Below are positions 9,922 through 18,329 of a stretch of DNA of 64,000 nt, in pieces. The notes below the pieces were generated by a model. The model was not told the DNA's origin and made no database searches. It was given only the letters and a program-made list of their open reading frames with translations. The stretch spans positions 186,001-250,000 of the forward strand of contig JALONQ010000001.1 in the NCBI GenBank assembly GCA_025454835.1, written 5' to 3'. Position numbers and translations under genes: made by a program. The stretch's first letter is position 1, and each line of letters begins with the position of its first letter. The DNA comes from Bacteroidota bacterium (GTDB lineage: Bacteria; Bacteroidota; Ignavibacteria; UBA10030).

Positions 9922-11138
9922 ACCATGCCCAGTCGATCGATGACGGTCGCCAGGTCCTTATCGCCCCGACCCGAAAGATTGACGATTACGGTCCCGGTCA
10001 GCGTCCCCTTTTTTCCCTCCCGCACGACGTACGCGATGGCATGGGCCGTCTCCAGAGCGGGGATGATCCCCTCCGTCTTCGACAACAAGGACACGGCTTC
10101 CAACGCTTCCGCATCCGTGACCGAGTCATAATGAGCCAGGCCCTGTTCTTTCAAATACGAATGCTCCGGACCAACGCCCGGATAGTCCAGGCCGGCGGAA
10201 ACAGAGTGCGCCATCTGCACTTGTCCGTCAACGGTCTGAAGCAGGTACTGCATGGCACCGTGCAACACGCCCGGCGTTCCTTTGGTGAGGGAGGCGGCGT
10301 GACGGCCCGTCTCGAGGCCTTCACCCGCCGCCTCGACTCCGATCAATCTCACTCGATCTCCCGAACGAAGGAACGGCGCGAAAATGCCCATGGCATTCGA
10401 GCCCCCTCCCACGCAGGCGACAATGGCATCAGGTAACGTGCCTTCGGCCTTCAGGATCTGGTCCCTGGCTTCCTGACCGATCACGCTCTGGAAATCGCGC
10501 ACCATCATGGGGTACGGATGCATTCCGACGACTGACCCGATGATATAGAAGGTGTCTCGAACATTTGTGACCCAATCGCGGATCGCCTCGCTTGTGGCGT
10601 CCTTGAGTGTGCGGCTGCCCGAAGTAACGACGCGTACTTCGGCTCCCAGCAGCCGCATGCGAGCGACGTTGGGCGCCTGTCTTGCGACATCCTCTTCTCC
10701 CATGTACACGACGCAGGGAAGCCCCACGAGCGCGCACACGGTCGCTGTAGCCACACCATGCTGACCAGCACCCGTCTCCGCGATGATCCGACGCTTCCCC
10801 ATGCGTTGAGCGAGCAAGATCTGTCCCACGGTGTTGTTGATCTTGTGGGCTCCTGTGTGGCAGAGATCCTCTCGTTTGAGATAGATCTTCAATCCGCCCG
10901 CAGCGGCGCCGAGACGATCAGCCCGCCACAACGGCGTGGGCCGACCGACGAAATCGCGGAGCATCTTCTCAATGGCTGCCCTGAACGCGGGGTCTTGCTT
11001 GGCTTCGAGATACGCCGAGGTCAGCGCATCAGCCGCCGAGATCAGCGTCTCGGGGACATAGCGACCGCCGAAACGGCCGAAATGGCCCGTCGCATCGGGT
11101 AGGTCCCATCCCTTGTGCGTCTCTTCTTCTGCGCTCAT
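9918..11138 (-). CDS. trpB: Tryptophan synthase beta chain
   Basis: PLP enzyme condensing indole with serine to form tryptophan. It has 406 residues. The PLP lysine is K99 in HTGAHKINN, and the phosphate-binding loop is [10 protein letters not shown] near 240. [19 protein letters not shown] is also conserved. It overlaps trpF upstream (ATGA at 11135-11138) and GT4 downstream (ATGA). The alpha chain gene trpA, which normally follows trpB, is not in this cluster or elsewhere in the window. Confidence 0.98.
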   Translation of the reverse strand: MSAEEETHKGWDLPDATGHFGRFGGRYVPETLISAADALTSAYLEAKQDPAFRAAIEKMLRDFVGRPTPLWRADRLGAAAGGLKIYLKREDLCHTGAHKINNTVGQILLAQRMGKRRIIAETGAGQHGVATATVCALVGLPCVVYMGEEDVARQAPNVARMRLLGAEVRVVTSGSRTLKDATSEAIRDWVTNVRDTFYIIGSVVGMHPYPMMVRDFQSVIGQEARDQILKAEGTLPDAIVACVGGGSNAMGIFAPFLRSGDRVRLIGVEAAGEGLETGRHAASLTKGTPGVLHGAMQYLLQTVDGQVQMAHSVSAGLDYPGVGPEHSYLKEQGLAHYDSVTDAEALEAVSLLSKTEGIIPALETAHAIAYVVREGKKGTLTGTVIVNLSGRGDKDLATVIDRLGMV

Positions 11139-11779
11139 AAAGTCTCAATGGACAGACTGGCATTACGCGCCTGCGCGACGAATTCCCGGACCAGCCGTTC
11201 GTCCTTCTTTCCGGGCCTCGCTTCGACGCCACTGCTGACATCCACACCATAGGGCCGAACAAATCGTACCGCGTCCCCGACATTTTCCGGGGTCAACCCG
11301 CCGGCCAAAATGACGCGTCCGAACGATTTTGCCTTCACGGCCAGATTCCAATCGAAGGTCTTCCCGGTTCCGCCGTAGGCCCCCTTCTTGTACGCATCGA
11401 GCAGGAAGGCATCAACGACGAAGTTCCGCATGGACTCCACGTCGAAGGATGGACGCACTTGGAAGACCTTGAAAACGCTCCACTCGTATCCGAACAGATC
11501 GTCGGGCCCTTCGTCCCCTACCAGCTGAACGGCGCTCAGGCCGACCGCCTTGGCCGTCTGGGCGATCTCCGGCCTGTCGGCATGAACGAACACACCGATC
11601 TTCGTCAGATGTCGCGGGAGGGCCGCACAGATGCTTTTCGCCCTTTCCGGGTCGATGTACCGCTCGCTGCCTTTGTGGAACACAAACCCCACCGCATTGG
11701 CTCCGACCTTCGCGGCCAGCTGCGCATCGGCAAGATTGGTGATCCCACAGATCTTAACGAAGAGGTCCTGCGCCTGCAT
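11135..11779 (-). CDS. trpF: Phosphoribosylanthranilate isomerase
   Basis: Third step of the chorismate-to-tryptophan pathway. It is a 214-residue TIM barrel opening with FVKICGITN, whose Cys is the catalytic base. GTGKTFDWN and [11 protein letters not shown] mark the middle and phosphate-binding ends, and DVSSGVE closes the barrel. The start ATG at 11777-11779 lies inside the end of trpC, a 26-base overlap, which suggests translational coupling. The C-terminal extension after FVAQARN is short. Confidence 0.96.
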   Translation of the reverse strand: MQAQDLFVKICGITNLADAQLAAKVGANAVGFVFHKGSERYIDPERAKSICAALPRHLTKIGVFVHADRPEIAQTAKAVGLSAVQLVGDEGPDDLFGYEWSVFKVFQVRPSFDVESMRNFVVDAFLLDAYKKGAYGGTGKTFDWNLAVKAKSFGRVILAGGLTPENVGDAVRFVRPYGVDVSSGVEARPGKKDERLVREFVAQARNASLSIETL

Positions 11780-12551
11780 GATCTTTCATTCTCCGGACCG
11801 CCATCGCCTTGTCCGGAGCCTTCACGACTCCTTCGCCGACCAGGATGGCGTCAAACCCTGCCTCGACCATGCGTTTGGCGTGCTCGGGCAGAAGAATGCC
11901 GCTTTCGCTCACGGTCGTCACACCCGCCGGGATCATCGGCCTGAGCCGTTCGGACCTGGCAAGGTCAACGACGAACGTGCTCAGGTCGCGGTTATTGACG
12001 CCGATCAACGACGCGCCAGCGTCGACGGCGCGGAGCACCTCGCGCTCGTCGTGCGTCTCGACCAGCACATCCATCCCGCATCCGGACGCCAACGCGTGAT
12101 ATGTTCGTAGCATCGTGTCGTCGAGCAGGCGCACGATGAGCAAGATCGCGTCAGCCCCCAGCGCGCGGGCCTCCAGGATCTGCAGGGGATCGATGATGAA
12201 ATCTTTCCGGAGCACGGGGACCGGGATCGCGTCACGCGCGGCCGCAAGATGATCGTTGGAACCGGCGAAGAACCGTCGGTCGGTCAGGACTGAGACGGCG
12301 TCGGCCCCTCCCCGGACGTAGTCGGCAGCAATGGCCGCTGGGTCGAATTCCGAAAGAAGCACACCGCGTGACGGAGAGGCCCGTTTCACCTCAGCGATCA
12401 CCGAGGGGCGTCCGCTCACGAGCGCAGACCGGAATCCCCGCGTTGGCGGAGCCAGCGCCGCCTCGCGGCTGAGCGACTCCTCGCCCTTCGAGCGACGGAG
12501 CGCATCCACCTCGCGCCGCTTTTCAGCGACGATCTCTTCGAGCCGGTTCAA
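11754..12551 (-). CDS. trpC: Indole-3-glycerol-phosphate synthase
   Basis: Closes the indole ring in tryptophan synthesis. It is a 265-residue TIM barrel. VIAEVKRASPSRG holds the catalytic lysine, followed by AVSVLTDRRFF, VLRKDFIID and ESGI. The start codon is TTG (12549-12551), overlapping the TGA of the upstream CBS-domain gene as TTGA. No ATG lies near the start and the family N-terminus (IVAEKRREV) begins right after the TTG, so the TTG looks genuine. TrpC and TrpF are separate genes here, not fused as in E. coli. Confidence 0.96.
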   Translation of the reverse strand: MNRLEEIVAEKRREVDALRRSKGEESLSREAALAPPTRGFRSALVSGRPSVIAEVKRASPSRGVLLSEFDPAAIAADYVRGGADAVSVLTDRRFFAGSNDHLAAARDAIPVPVLRKDFIIDPLQILEARALGADAILLIVRLLDDTMLRTYHALASGCGMDVLVETHDEREVLRAVDAGASLIGVNNRDLSTFVVDLARSERLRPMIPAGVTTVSESGILLPEHAKRMVEAGFDAILVGEGVVKAPDKAMAVRRMKDHAGAGPLR

Positions 12552-13396
12552 TCCGACTCCGGCGGGCTGACCGGAGGAGGGACCCTGGTCACTCGAACCT
12601 GACGGATGCGTCGCGCGCTCTTGCTGACGATCACGAAGATGAATTCCGCGTACCGGATCTCCTCATTCACGTCGGGCAGCTTGCCGGAGGTCTTCTGAAG
12701 GAAGCCAGCCAGTGTCTCATAGTCAGACGTCTCGGGGATCGTCGCGCCGAATTGCTCGTTGAACAACGCGATATTCATGGGTCCGTCGACGATGCTCACG
12801 CCCCCTGTCGTCGTGACCGGTCCCTTCTGGACCTCGTCATACTCGTCGTGGATCTCGCCGACGATCTCCTCGATGATGTCTTCGATCGTGACCAGTCCTT
12901 CGGTACCGCCAAACTCGTCCACCACGATCCCGAGATGCGTCTTCGACGCCTGGAACTCCCGGAGGAGGTGACTGATCTTCTTCGATTCGGGTACGAAGAG
13001 CGCTGGCCGAATGATGTCCTGCAGAATGATGAGATTCCGGTGTTCGAGGAGGCTCAGCAGGTCCTTGGTATATACGACCCCCACGATCGTGTCGATCGAA
13101 GCCCGATAGACCGGATACCTCGAGTATCCCTCCTCGATCACGCGGCGAATGAGCTGGTTCGGCGGGACCGAAATGTCCACCGCAGAGATGTCCGGCCTCG
13201 GCACCATGATCTCCTTGACCGTGATGTCGGAGAATTCCATGATGCTCCGGATGAGCTCATGCTCCGTCTTGTCGATCGCGCCGCTTTGCGTGCTGGCGTC
13301 GATGACGAGCTTCAGTTCTTCCTCCGACAGCCGCGCCTTGGAGATGCCACGCCGGAAGAGGAGACGTTTAACAAGTTGGGTGATGCGCTGGATCAT
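12548..13396 (-). CDS. CBS-domain protein of the CorC/HlyC (TlyC) family, lacking the membrane domain
   Basis: A 282-residue cytoplasmic protein. A short basic N-terminus and a helical segment (LSEEELKLVIDAST) are followed by a CBS pair at about 60-190 and the CorC_HlyC accessory domain at about 205-275. The upstream DUF21 transmembrane domain of full-length CorB/CNNM-like transporters is absent, as in CorC. The family is linked to Mg/Co efflux and to ligand-gated membrane functions, but the role is not readable. The start ATG (13394-13396) overlaps the trpD stop as ATGA, and the stop overlaps the trpC TTG. A longer frame to 13732 runs antisense to trpD codon usage and is rejected. It sits between two consecutive Trp-pathway genes, which is unusual. 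Confidence 0.9.
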   Translation of the reverse strand: MIQRITQLVKRLLFRRGISKARLSEEELKLVIDASTQSGAIDKTEHELIRSIMEFSDITVKEIMVPRPDISAVDISVPPNQLIRRVIEEGYSRYPVYRASIDTIVGVVYTKDLLSLLEHRNLIILQDIIRPALFVPESKKISHLLREFQASKTHLGIVVDEFGGTEGLVTIEDIIEEIVGEIHDEYDEVQKGPVTTTGGVSIVDGPMNIALFNEQFGATIPETSDYETLAGFLQKTSGKLPDVNEEIRYAEFIFVIVSKSARRIRQVRVTRVPPPVSPPESD

Positions 13397-14439
13397 ATCG
13401 CTGTTCGGGTTGCTTCGTTCCACAACTGCAACGTTCGGCGGGCGCGTCCGCTCTGGAGCGCATCGGAGGCGATGCGAACGCCCTCGGACAGATCGGACGC
13501 CACACCGGCCACCACGAGAGCAGCGCCGGCGTTCAGCACGACAACGTCCGTTCTTGGCCCGCGCGCACCGTCGAGCACACTCCGGATGATCGCGGCATTC
13601 GTGTCGGCGTCTCCACCTTGGAGCTCCGACAGCGGCGCCTCGGCAATCCCCACATCGCCTGGACGGATCTCCGTCGTCCGGACGACCCCATCCTTCCATT
13701 CGCTGACTCGCGTCGCGCCGGCGAGGGAGCACTCATCCAGTCCGCCCTCACCGTGGACCACCCAGGCATGCTCGGCCCCCAATGCCCCCAGGACCGCCGC
13801 CAACGGTTCCGTCAGCCGAGGGTCGTAGACTCCCAGCACCTGACGTCGGACCCCGGCCGGATTCGTCAGCGGACCGAGGAGATTGAAGACGGACCGCATC
13901 GCCAGTTCCTTCCGGACGCCGATGGCGTATTTCATGGCGGTGTGGACCGTCGGGGCGAAGATGAACGTGATGCCCACGTCTTCAAGCACCGCAGCCGCCT
14001 GGTCGGGCCTGAGATCGATGTTGAGGCCGAGCGAACGCAGTACGTCTGCGCTCCCCGCCCGGCTTGACACAGCACGGTTCCCGTGTTTGGCCACCCGCGC
14101 CCCCGACGCGGCAGCCACAATGGCCGCGGTCGTCGAGATGTTGAAGGTCCCGCTGTGGTCCCCTCCGGTACCGCACGTGTCGATCAGGCGATGCTGGTCG
14201 GCGGGGATCTGTACAGCCTTTGACCGCATCGCCTCAGCACAACCAGCGATCTCCTCGATCGTCTCCCCCTTCATTCTCAACGCCACCAGGAAAGCGGAGA
14301 TGAGGCTTTCACTGGCCAGACCCGACATGATCTGGTCCATGGCCGCCGCGCTCTGATGCCGTGTCAGATGGCGCCCATCCACCACCTGATGGAGCGCCTC
14401 CCTGACGGCGTTGTCGGATCGAGCCTCCGGCCCACTCAC
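13393..14439 (-). CDS. trpD: Anthranilate phosphoribosyltransferase
   Basis: Transfers phosphoribose from PRPP to anthranilate. It has 348 residues. DTCGTGGDHSGTFNIST (PRPP/anthranilate loop) is near 87-103, followed by VAKHGNRAVSSRAGSADVLRSLG and FNLLGPLTNPAG. The start is GTG (14437-14439), overlapping the protease stop as GTGA. No ATG is better placed. It is the first Trp-pathway gene of the cluster; trpE and trpG are not in the window. Confidence 0.96.
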   Translation of the reverse strand: MSGPEARSDNAVREALHQVVDGRHLTRHQSAAAMDQIMSGLASESLISAFLVALRMKGETIEEIAGCAEAMRSKAVQIPADQHRLIDTCGTGGDHSGTFNISTTAAIVAAASGARVAKHGNRAVSSRAGSADVLRSLGLNIDLRPDQAAAVLEDVGITFIFAPTVHTAMKYAIGVRKELAMRSVFNLLGPLTNPAGVRRQVLGVYDPRLTEPLAAVLGALGAEHAWVVHGEGGLDECSLAGATRVSEWKDGVVRTTEIRPGDVGIAEAPLSELQGGDADTNAAIIRSVLDGARGPRTDVVVLNAGAALVVAGVASDLSEGVRIASDALQSGRARRTLQLWNEATRTAI

Positions 14440-15263
14440 GGGAGCTTCGACTTGAATTCCTGGTAACGCTGGGCGAACAAGTTCGCTTCGGTCGGCGCAG
14501 GATCACCGATCTCCGCGAGCATCTTGTTGATATGGTCGAAGCGGTCCTGCGGAAACGGATGCGTTGACAGCAGCCGTTCGACGGACCCACCCCGCTGACC
14601 ACCGCTCTCCCCTTGGACCTTTTCGAAGAAGTACCGAATGGCGCCGGGATAGTAGGGCGTGGCTTGGAGATACTTGAACGAATACGTATCGGATTCCGTC
14701 TCGTCACCCCGGCTATTCTTCATCAGCGCCAGCCCCGTGAACAGGTTGCCCGCCAGCTGTGCCGCTTGCCCGGGCGCATCGCCAAGGACGACCGAGATGA
14801 GCATTTGATATCCCAACTGCGTCGTCATGCGGCGCGTGGCGTGGCGGCGTTCGGCATGAGCGATCTCGTGTCCAATGACCCCGGCGAGCGAGGCCTCGTT
14901 GTCCAGGAATTTCAGCAGGCCCGTATAGACATAGATGTAACCACCCGGCGTACAGAACGCGTTGATGGTCTTGTCGTCGTGAATGATCTCGAACTGGTAG
15001 GCAAACTGACCTTTCTTCTTGACCTCGGGGGAGGCGAGAATCGCCTGACCGATCGCTTCGACATACGCCTTGACGTCAGGCCGACCTTGAAGGATCGGGT
15101 ACTCCTGCGGTGATTTACGGATCTCGCCGTCGACCTGCCTTCCCAGTTCAACATCCTTCGAGTCAGGAAAGACATTGAACCCCACCGAGCCGCCGCTGCA
15201 GTTGCCGGCGAGCAACGCCCCGATCGCAACGACCGCACTTCGCATCCATGAACGCAACGACAT
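14436..15263 (-). CDS. M48-family zinc metalloprotease, exported
   Basis: A 275-residue peptidase of the Oma1/BepA/LoiP type, probably acting in periplasmic or outer-membrane protein quality control. The zinc site is HEIAH at 132-136, with the third ligand in ETESD at 188-192. The N-terminus has a signal peptide. C22 follows LLAGN, so a lipoprotein is possible, but Asn before Cys is not canonical. An AAGG lies about 10 bases before the ATG. Its stop overlaps the trpD GTG. truA lies 29 bases upstream. Confidence 0.9.
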   Translation of the reverse strand: MSLRSWMRSAVVAIGALLAGNCSGGSVGFNVFPDSKDVELGRQVDGEIRKSPQEYPILQGRPDVKAYVEAIGQAILASPEVKKKGQFAYQFEIIHDDKTINAFCTPGGYIYVYTGLLKFLDNEASLAGVIGHEIAHAERRHATRRMTTQLGYQMLISVVLGDAPGQAAQLAGNLFTGLALMKNSRGDETESDTYSFKYLQATPYYPGAIRYFFEKVQGESGGQRGGSVERLLSTHPFPQDRFDHINKMLAEIGDPAPTEANLFAQRYQEFKSKLP

Positions 15264-15292
15264 ACGCTACGAGCCTTTCTGATTGATCTGGG

Positions 15293-16021
15293 TCAATACT
15301 CGATCGAGACGAGGCACAAGCCGCACGCAGGTGCGGCCGTCCCGGCCTTCCGACGGTCGTTCGAGGCCATCATGGCATCCCAATCAGCCTCTTGCCGATA
15401 GCCCCGCGCCATGTCGACCATCGTTCCGACCAACGCCCGTACCATGCCATACAGGAATCGATTGGAACGGACCTGATACACCCACCGGCGGTCGGTCATC
15501 ACCCACACAGACCGGGTCACGATGCATCGTCCGTGTTCCACATCAGAGCCGACCTTCGCGAAGGACAGGAAGTCGTGCTCGCCCAACACCCTGTCCGCGC
15601 ACCTTCGGAGCACGTCGGCATCCAGTCGATAGGGACACGACCACGCCGTCCGCCGATCGATGGCTGTCGGTCCGACCGCGATCGTATACTCGTAGTTCCG
15701 GGCCACCGCGCTGAATCGCGCATGGAAACGGTCATCGATCAACGTTGCCTCGTGCACGACCACGTCTTCAGGCAGAACGCCGTTCAGAGCGCGCCGCAAT
15801 TCCTCGGGGGTCAGGGCCTTCTCGCACGAAAACGTGGCCACTTGTCCCCGTGCATGCACCCCGGCGTCGGTACGACCGCCCCCGGCCACACGCACCGCGG
15901 ACCCCGTGATCTGCTGGAGCGACCGTTCCAATTCCTGCTGGACCGTCCGGCCATTCGGCTGGAGTTGCCAGCCGCTGAAGTCGGTGCCGTCGTATTCGAG
16001 GACGATCTTCCAGTGGGCCAT
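15293..16021 (-). CDS. truA: tRNA pseudouridine synthase A (positions 38-40)
   Basis: Isomerises uridines 38-40 in the tRNA anticodon stem-loop. It has 242 residues. The N-terminus EYDGTDFSGWQLQP is diagnostic, and GGGRTDAGVHARGQVA places the catalytic aspartate at D52. RNRFLYGMVRALVGTM-type sequence is present as SNRFLYGMVRALVGT near 188-202. It lies 32 bases after the preceding hypothetical gene and 29 bases before the protease, consistent with one operon. Confidence 0.96.
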   Translation of the reverse strand: MAHWKIVLEYDGTDFSGWQLQPNGRTVQQELERSLQQITGSAVRVAGGGRTDAGVHARGQVATFSCEKALTPEELRRALNGVLPEDVVVHEATLIDDRFHARFSAVARNYEYTIAVGPTAIDRRTAWSCPYRLDADVLRRCADRVLGEHDFLSFAKVGSDVEHGRCIVTRSVWVMTDRRWVYQVRSNRFLYGMVRALVGTMVDMARGYRQEADWDAMMASNDRRKAGTAAPACGLCLVSIEY

Positions 16022-16053
16022 GCCTCTACCGTCAGCAAGAACGGTCCTCCGCT

Positions 16054-16800
16054 TTACCAGCGGTGCTCAATGTTCAGCACCAATGCCGGCGCTCCGGCCT
16101 GATCGACGCCAGCGTTCATGCCAATGCCCCATTCGGCCCGGCGAGCAGCCCGATTCGCAGCCGCTGCACCTCTGCCGGCAGCGAAGGCCGAGATGATCCG
16201 GTTCACGACCAAACCTGCGACCGCGAACTTCGCCGCTTGGAAGATCCGGTCGCTCCGGATACGCTCCTCGCGAAAGCGGTTCCGGTCGGCGTCCGAGGTC
16301 CATGCCCACGCGTAGGCCGGGTCGGTGTAGAGCTTGCCGAATTCCCTGTTCCGCAACTTCGTGTCGTTGTATGCTTCGACGGTGAGGAAGTTGCCGATAT
16401 TTACTTCGAAGTCGCTGTCCTTTCCGTCGAACGAGACTCCGGCCATCTGCGTGCCGAACGTTCTCGCATCGGTGCGCACCCAGGAGCCGTGCAAATGGAA
16501 CCCAGCATAGGTGATCCACAAAGCCGCCTCAGCACCGAGCGAGTACTGACCAGATTCCTCAAAATTGCCTGCGTAGAACTCGCCGGCTCCGGGTAGGATC
16601 AAGGAAGCCGCCACGGCCACCAGCACGGAGCGTCGCCCGGCGGACGACCCGGTCGATACATCCTGCGGCATCACCCTCGACTTCATGAACGATGTCACGG
16701 TCGTCCCGCCTGCGACAGCCGGCGGATCCGCCTTCCACTGAGCCTGAGAGGAGGAGACCGCCAGCACAAGACTGAGTATCACGCCGAACTTACGCCGCAT
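16054..16800 (-). CDS. Hypothetical exported/membrane protein
   Basis: A 248-residue protein that I do not recognise with confidence. Residues 1-21 (MRRKFGVILSLVLAVSSSQAQ) look like a signal peptide. A hydrophobic segment about 55-75 carries LILPGAGEFYAGN, similar to the LIPGxGxxYxG motif of small membrane proteins common in Bacteroidota (DUF5683-like), and a second hydrophobic stretch near 195-215 follows. The rest is polar and tyrosine/aromatic-rich. I chose the ATG at 16798-16800 because the signal peptide starts there. The gene overlaps the last 11 bases of mtaB. Longer in-frame starts (16818, 16872) give an atypical polar leader. Confidence 0.65.
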   Translation of the reverse strand: MRRKFGVILSLVLAVSSSQAQWKADPPAVAGGTTVTSFMKSRVMPQDVSTGSSAGRRSVLVAVAASLILPGAGEFYAGNFEESGQYSLGAEAALWITYAGFHLHGSWVRTDARTFGTQMAGVSFDGKDSDFEVNIGNFLTVEAYNDTKLRNREFGKLYTDPAYAWAWTSDADRNRFREERIRSDRIFQAAKFAVAGLVVNRIISAFAAGRGAAAANRAARRAEWGIGMNAGVDQAGAPALVLNIEHRW

Positions 16801-18118
16801 AGGATGTTGCCCTTTCATCGCTTGTGTCGCGCCGCAGGAGCCGCCCGACGCACGTTTCTTCATTGGCCGCATCGATCATCACCTCCTGGAAGCCGGGAGC
16901 GCTCGCATCCTCCGACTCCCACTCCACGCGAACATAGTGCTCCGTGAGACCCGTGGCGCGTCCATGCTCCGTTCGCCCTTCAGCCAACACGGTCATCGTT
17001 CGACCCACGAACTGCTCGTGGAACAAGCGCCGCTTTCGCGCGCTCAGCTGGCGAAGGCATTCGCTCCGTGCCGCCCGCACATCCGCTGGAACCGGCGCCG
17101 CCATCTCGACCGCAGGCGTGCCCGGCCGTTCAGAATACGTGAACACATGAAGATACGACACGGGAAGTTCTTTCAGGAGGGATTCCGTCTCAGAATACTC
17201 CTCATCGGATTCGCCCGGAAAGCCCACGATCACATCGGCCCCGAGACAGGCGTCCGGGACCGCCCGGCGGATCTGCCGCACGCGGGCCGCATACCACTCC
17301 GCCCGGTACCGTCGTCGCATCCGCGCCAACACGCTGTTCGACCCCGATTGGAGCGGAATATGCCAGTGCTTGCACATCTTCGGGTTCCGCAGCCAGAAGT
17401 CCAGCAGATCGTCGTCGAGCAGGTTGGGCTCGATCGAGCTGACGCGGACCCTCTCAACGCCGTCGAGCGTCGTTAGCGCCTGCAAGACCTGCAGCAATGA
17501 CTTCCCCGCCTTTGTCCCATAGTCGCCGGTGTTGACGCCCGTGAGGACGATCTCGCGATAGCCTTCCGACACGAGACCTCGGGCTTCCTCCATCACCAAT
17601 TCGAACGGAACGCTTCGACTCAATCCACGCGCCGTCGGGATCGTGCAGAACGAGCACACATAATCGCAGCCATCCTGGATCTTCAGGAAGGCGCGCGTAC
17701 GGTCTGCCCCGGCTGACGTGGCCGCGATCGCGACGTCCGACGATGCCTCCGTCGTGACGACCCTCGGCAGAGCGGTCTTCGCGCCATCGCCGATCAGGTC
17801 CACGAGCTCGAACTTGCGTTCAGACCCGGCGACGAGGTCTACGCCCCCGATGGCGGCGATCTCCTGCGGACGCAACTGCGCGTAGCACCCGACCACCGCG
17901 ACGAACGCGCCGGGCGATCGGCGCAACGCCCGACGGACGATCTGACGGCATTCCTTGTCGGCCTTCTCCGTCACGCTGCACGTGTTCAGGACGACCACGT
18001 CGGCCGGTTCATCGAACGGCACGACCCGGTAGCCCACGCGCTCGAACGTGCGTCCGATCGTCGCGGTCTCAGCGTAGTTCAATTTGCAGCCCAACGTATG
18101 GAGGGCAACTCTGCGCAT
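16790..18118 (-). CDS. mtaB: tRNA threonylcarbamoyladenosine methylthiotransferase
   Basis: Radical-SAM enzyme that adds a methylthio group to t6A37 in ANN-decoding tRNAs. It has 442 residues. The N-terminal UPF0004 domain starts HTLGCKLNYAET, the form found in MtaB rather than MiaB, with further Cys in NTCSVT and VVGCYAQ. The radical-SAM cluster is CDYVCSFC near 147-154, and a TRAM domain occupies about the last 65 residues. The start is the ATG at 18116-18118; an in-frame extension of eight residues exists upstream. It lies downstream of the rpsA terminator, so it should have its own promoter, though no close match to the promoter pattern was seen. Confidence 0.93.
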   Translation of the reverse strand: MRRVALHTLGCKLNYAETATIGRTFERVGYRVVPFDEPADVVVLNTCSVTEKADKECRQIVRRALRRSPGAFVAVVGCYAQLRPQEIAAIGGVDLVAGSERKFELVDLIGDGAKTALPRVVTTEASSDVAIAATSAGADRTRAFLKIQDGCDYVCSFCTIPTARGLSRSVPFELVMEEARGLVSEGYREIVLTGVNTGDYGTKAGKSLLQVLQALTTLDGVERVRVSSIEPNLLDDDLLDFWLRNPKMCKHWHIPLQSGSNSVLARMRRRYRAEWYAARVRQIRRAVPDACLGADVIVGFPGESDEEYSETESLLKELPVSYLHVFTYSERPGTPAVEMAAPVPADVRAARSECLRQLSARKRRLFHEQFVGRTMTVLAEGRTEHGRATGLTEHYVRVEWESEDASAPGFQEVMIDAANEETCVGRLLRRDTSDERATSYAA

Positions 18119-18272
18119 AGAGTGAAGGAAGAGTACCGCCAAGAGCGTATGATGCTAACGTGCCCCGCAACTCCGCGGTGAAGAATGTTAACCGCCAAGA
18201 CGCGGAAACGCCACCGCCTTCAAGGCCTTCACGCCGCGACAGTGGGTCTTTTCTGCGGCGTCCGAGAATAGA
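18119..18272. other. Intergenic region between the rpsA terminator and mtaB
   Basis: About 150 bases without a gene. It contains a degenerate segment (18190-18212, ACCGCCAAGACGCGGAAACGCC) that resembles the CAAGACGC-type dispersed intergenic repeats found in many bacteria. No promoter with the pattern used elsewhere in the window was found, although mtaB should start from here. Confidence 0.4.
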
Positions 18273-18305
18273 AAAGAGTTGCCCGAACTCGTCGAACAAC
18301 TCTTT
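18273..18305 (-). terminator. Intrinsic terminator of rpsA
   Basis: A 9-bp perfect stem (AAAGAGTTG/CAACTCTTT) with a 15-base loop, 24 bases beyond the rpsA stop and followed on the minus strand by TCTATTCT. It separates rpsA from mtaB. Confidence 0.7.
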
Positions 18306-18329
18306 CCCGAATCTACCGCCTGATGTGGA

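Noticed and set aside
13397-13732. 112-residue extension of the CBS/CorC protein
   Set aside because: It runs out of frame through trpD. The ATGA junction at 13393-13396 gives the better start.
14436-14439. Trp leader peptide, T-box or trp attenuator before trpD
   Set aside because: trpD starts inside the upstream gene (GTGA), so there is no leader region.
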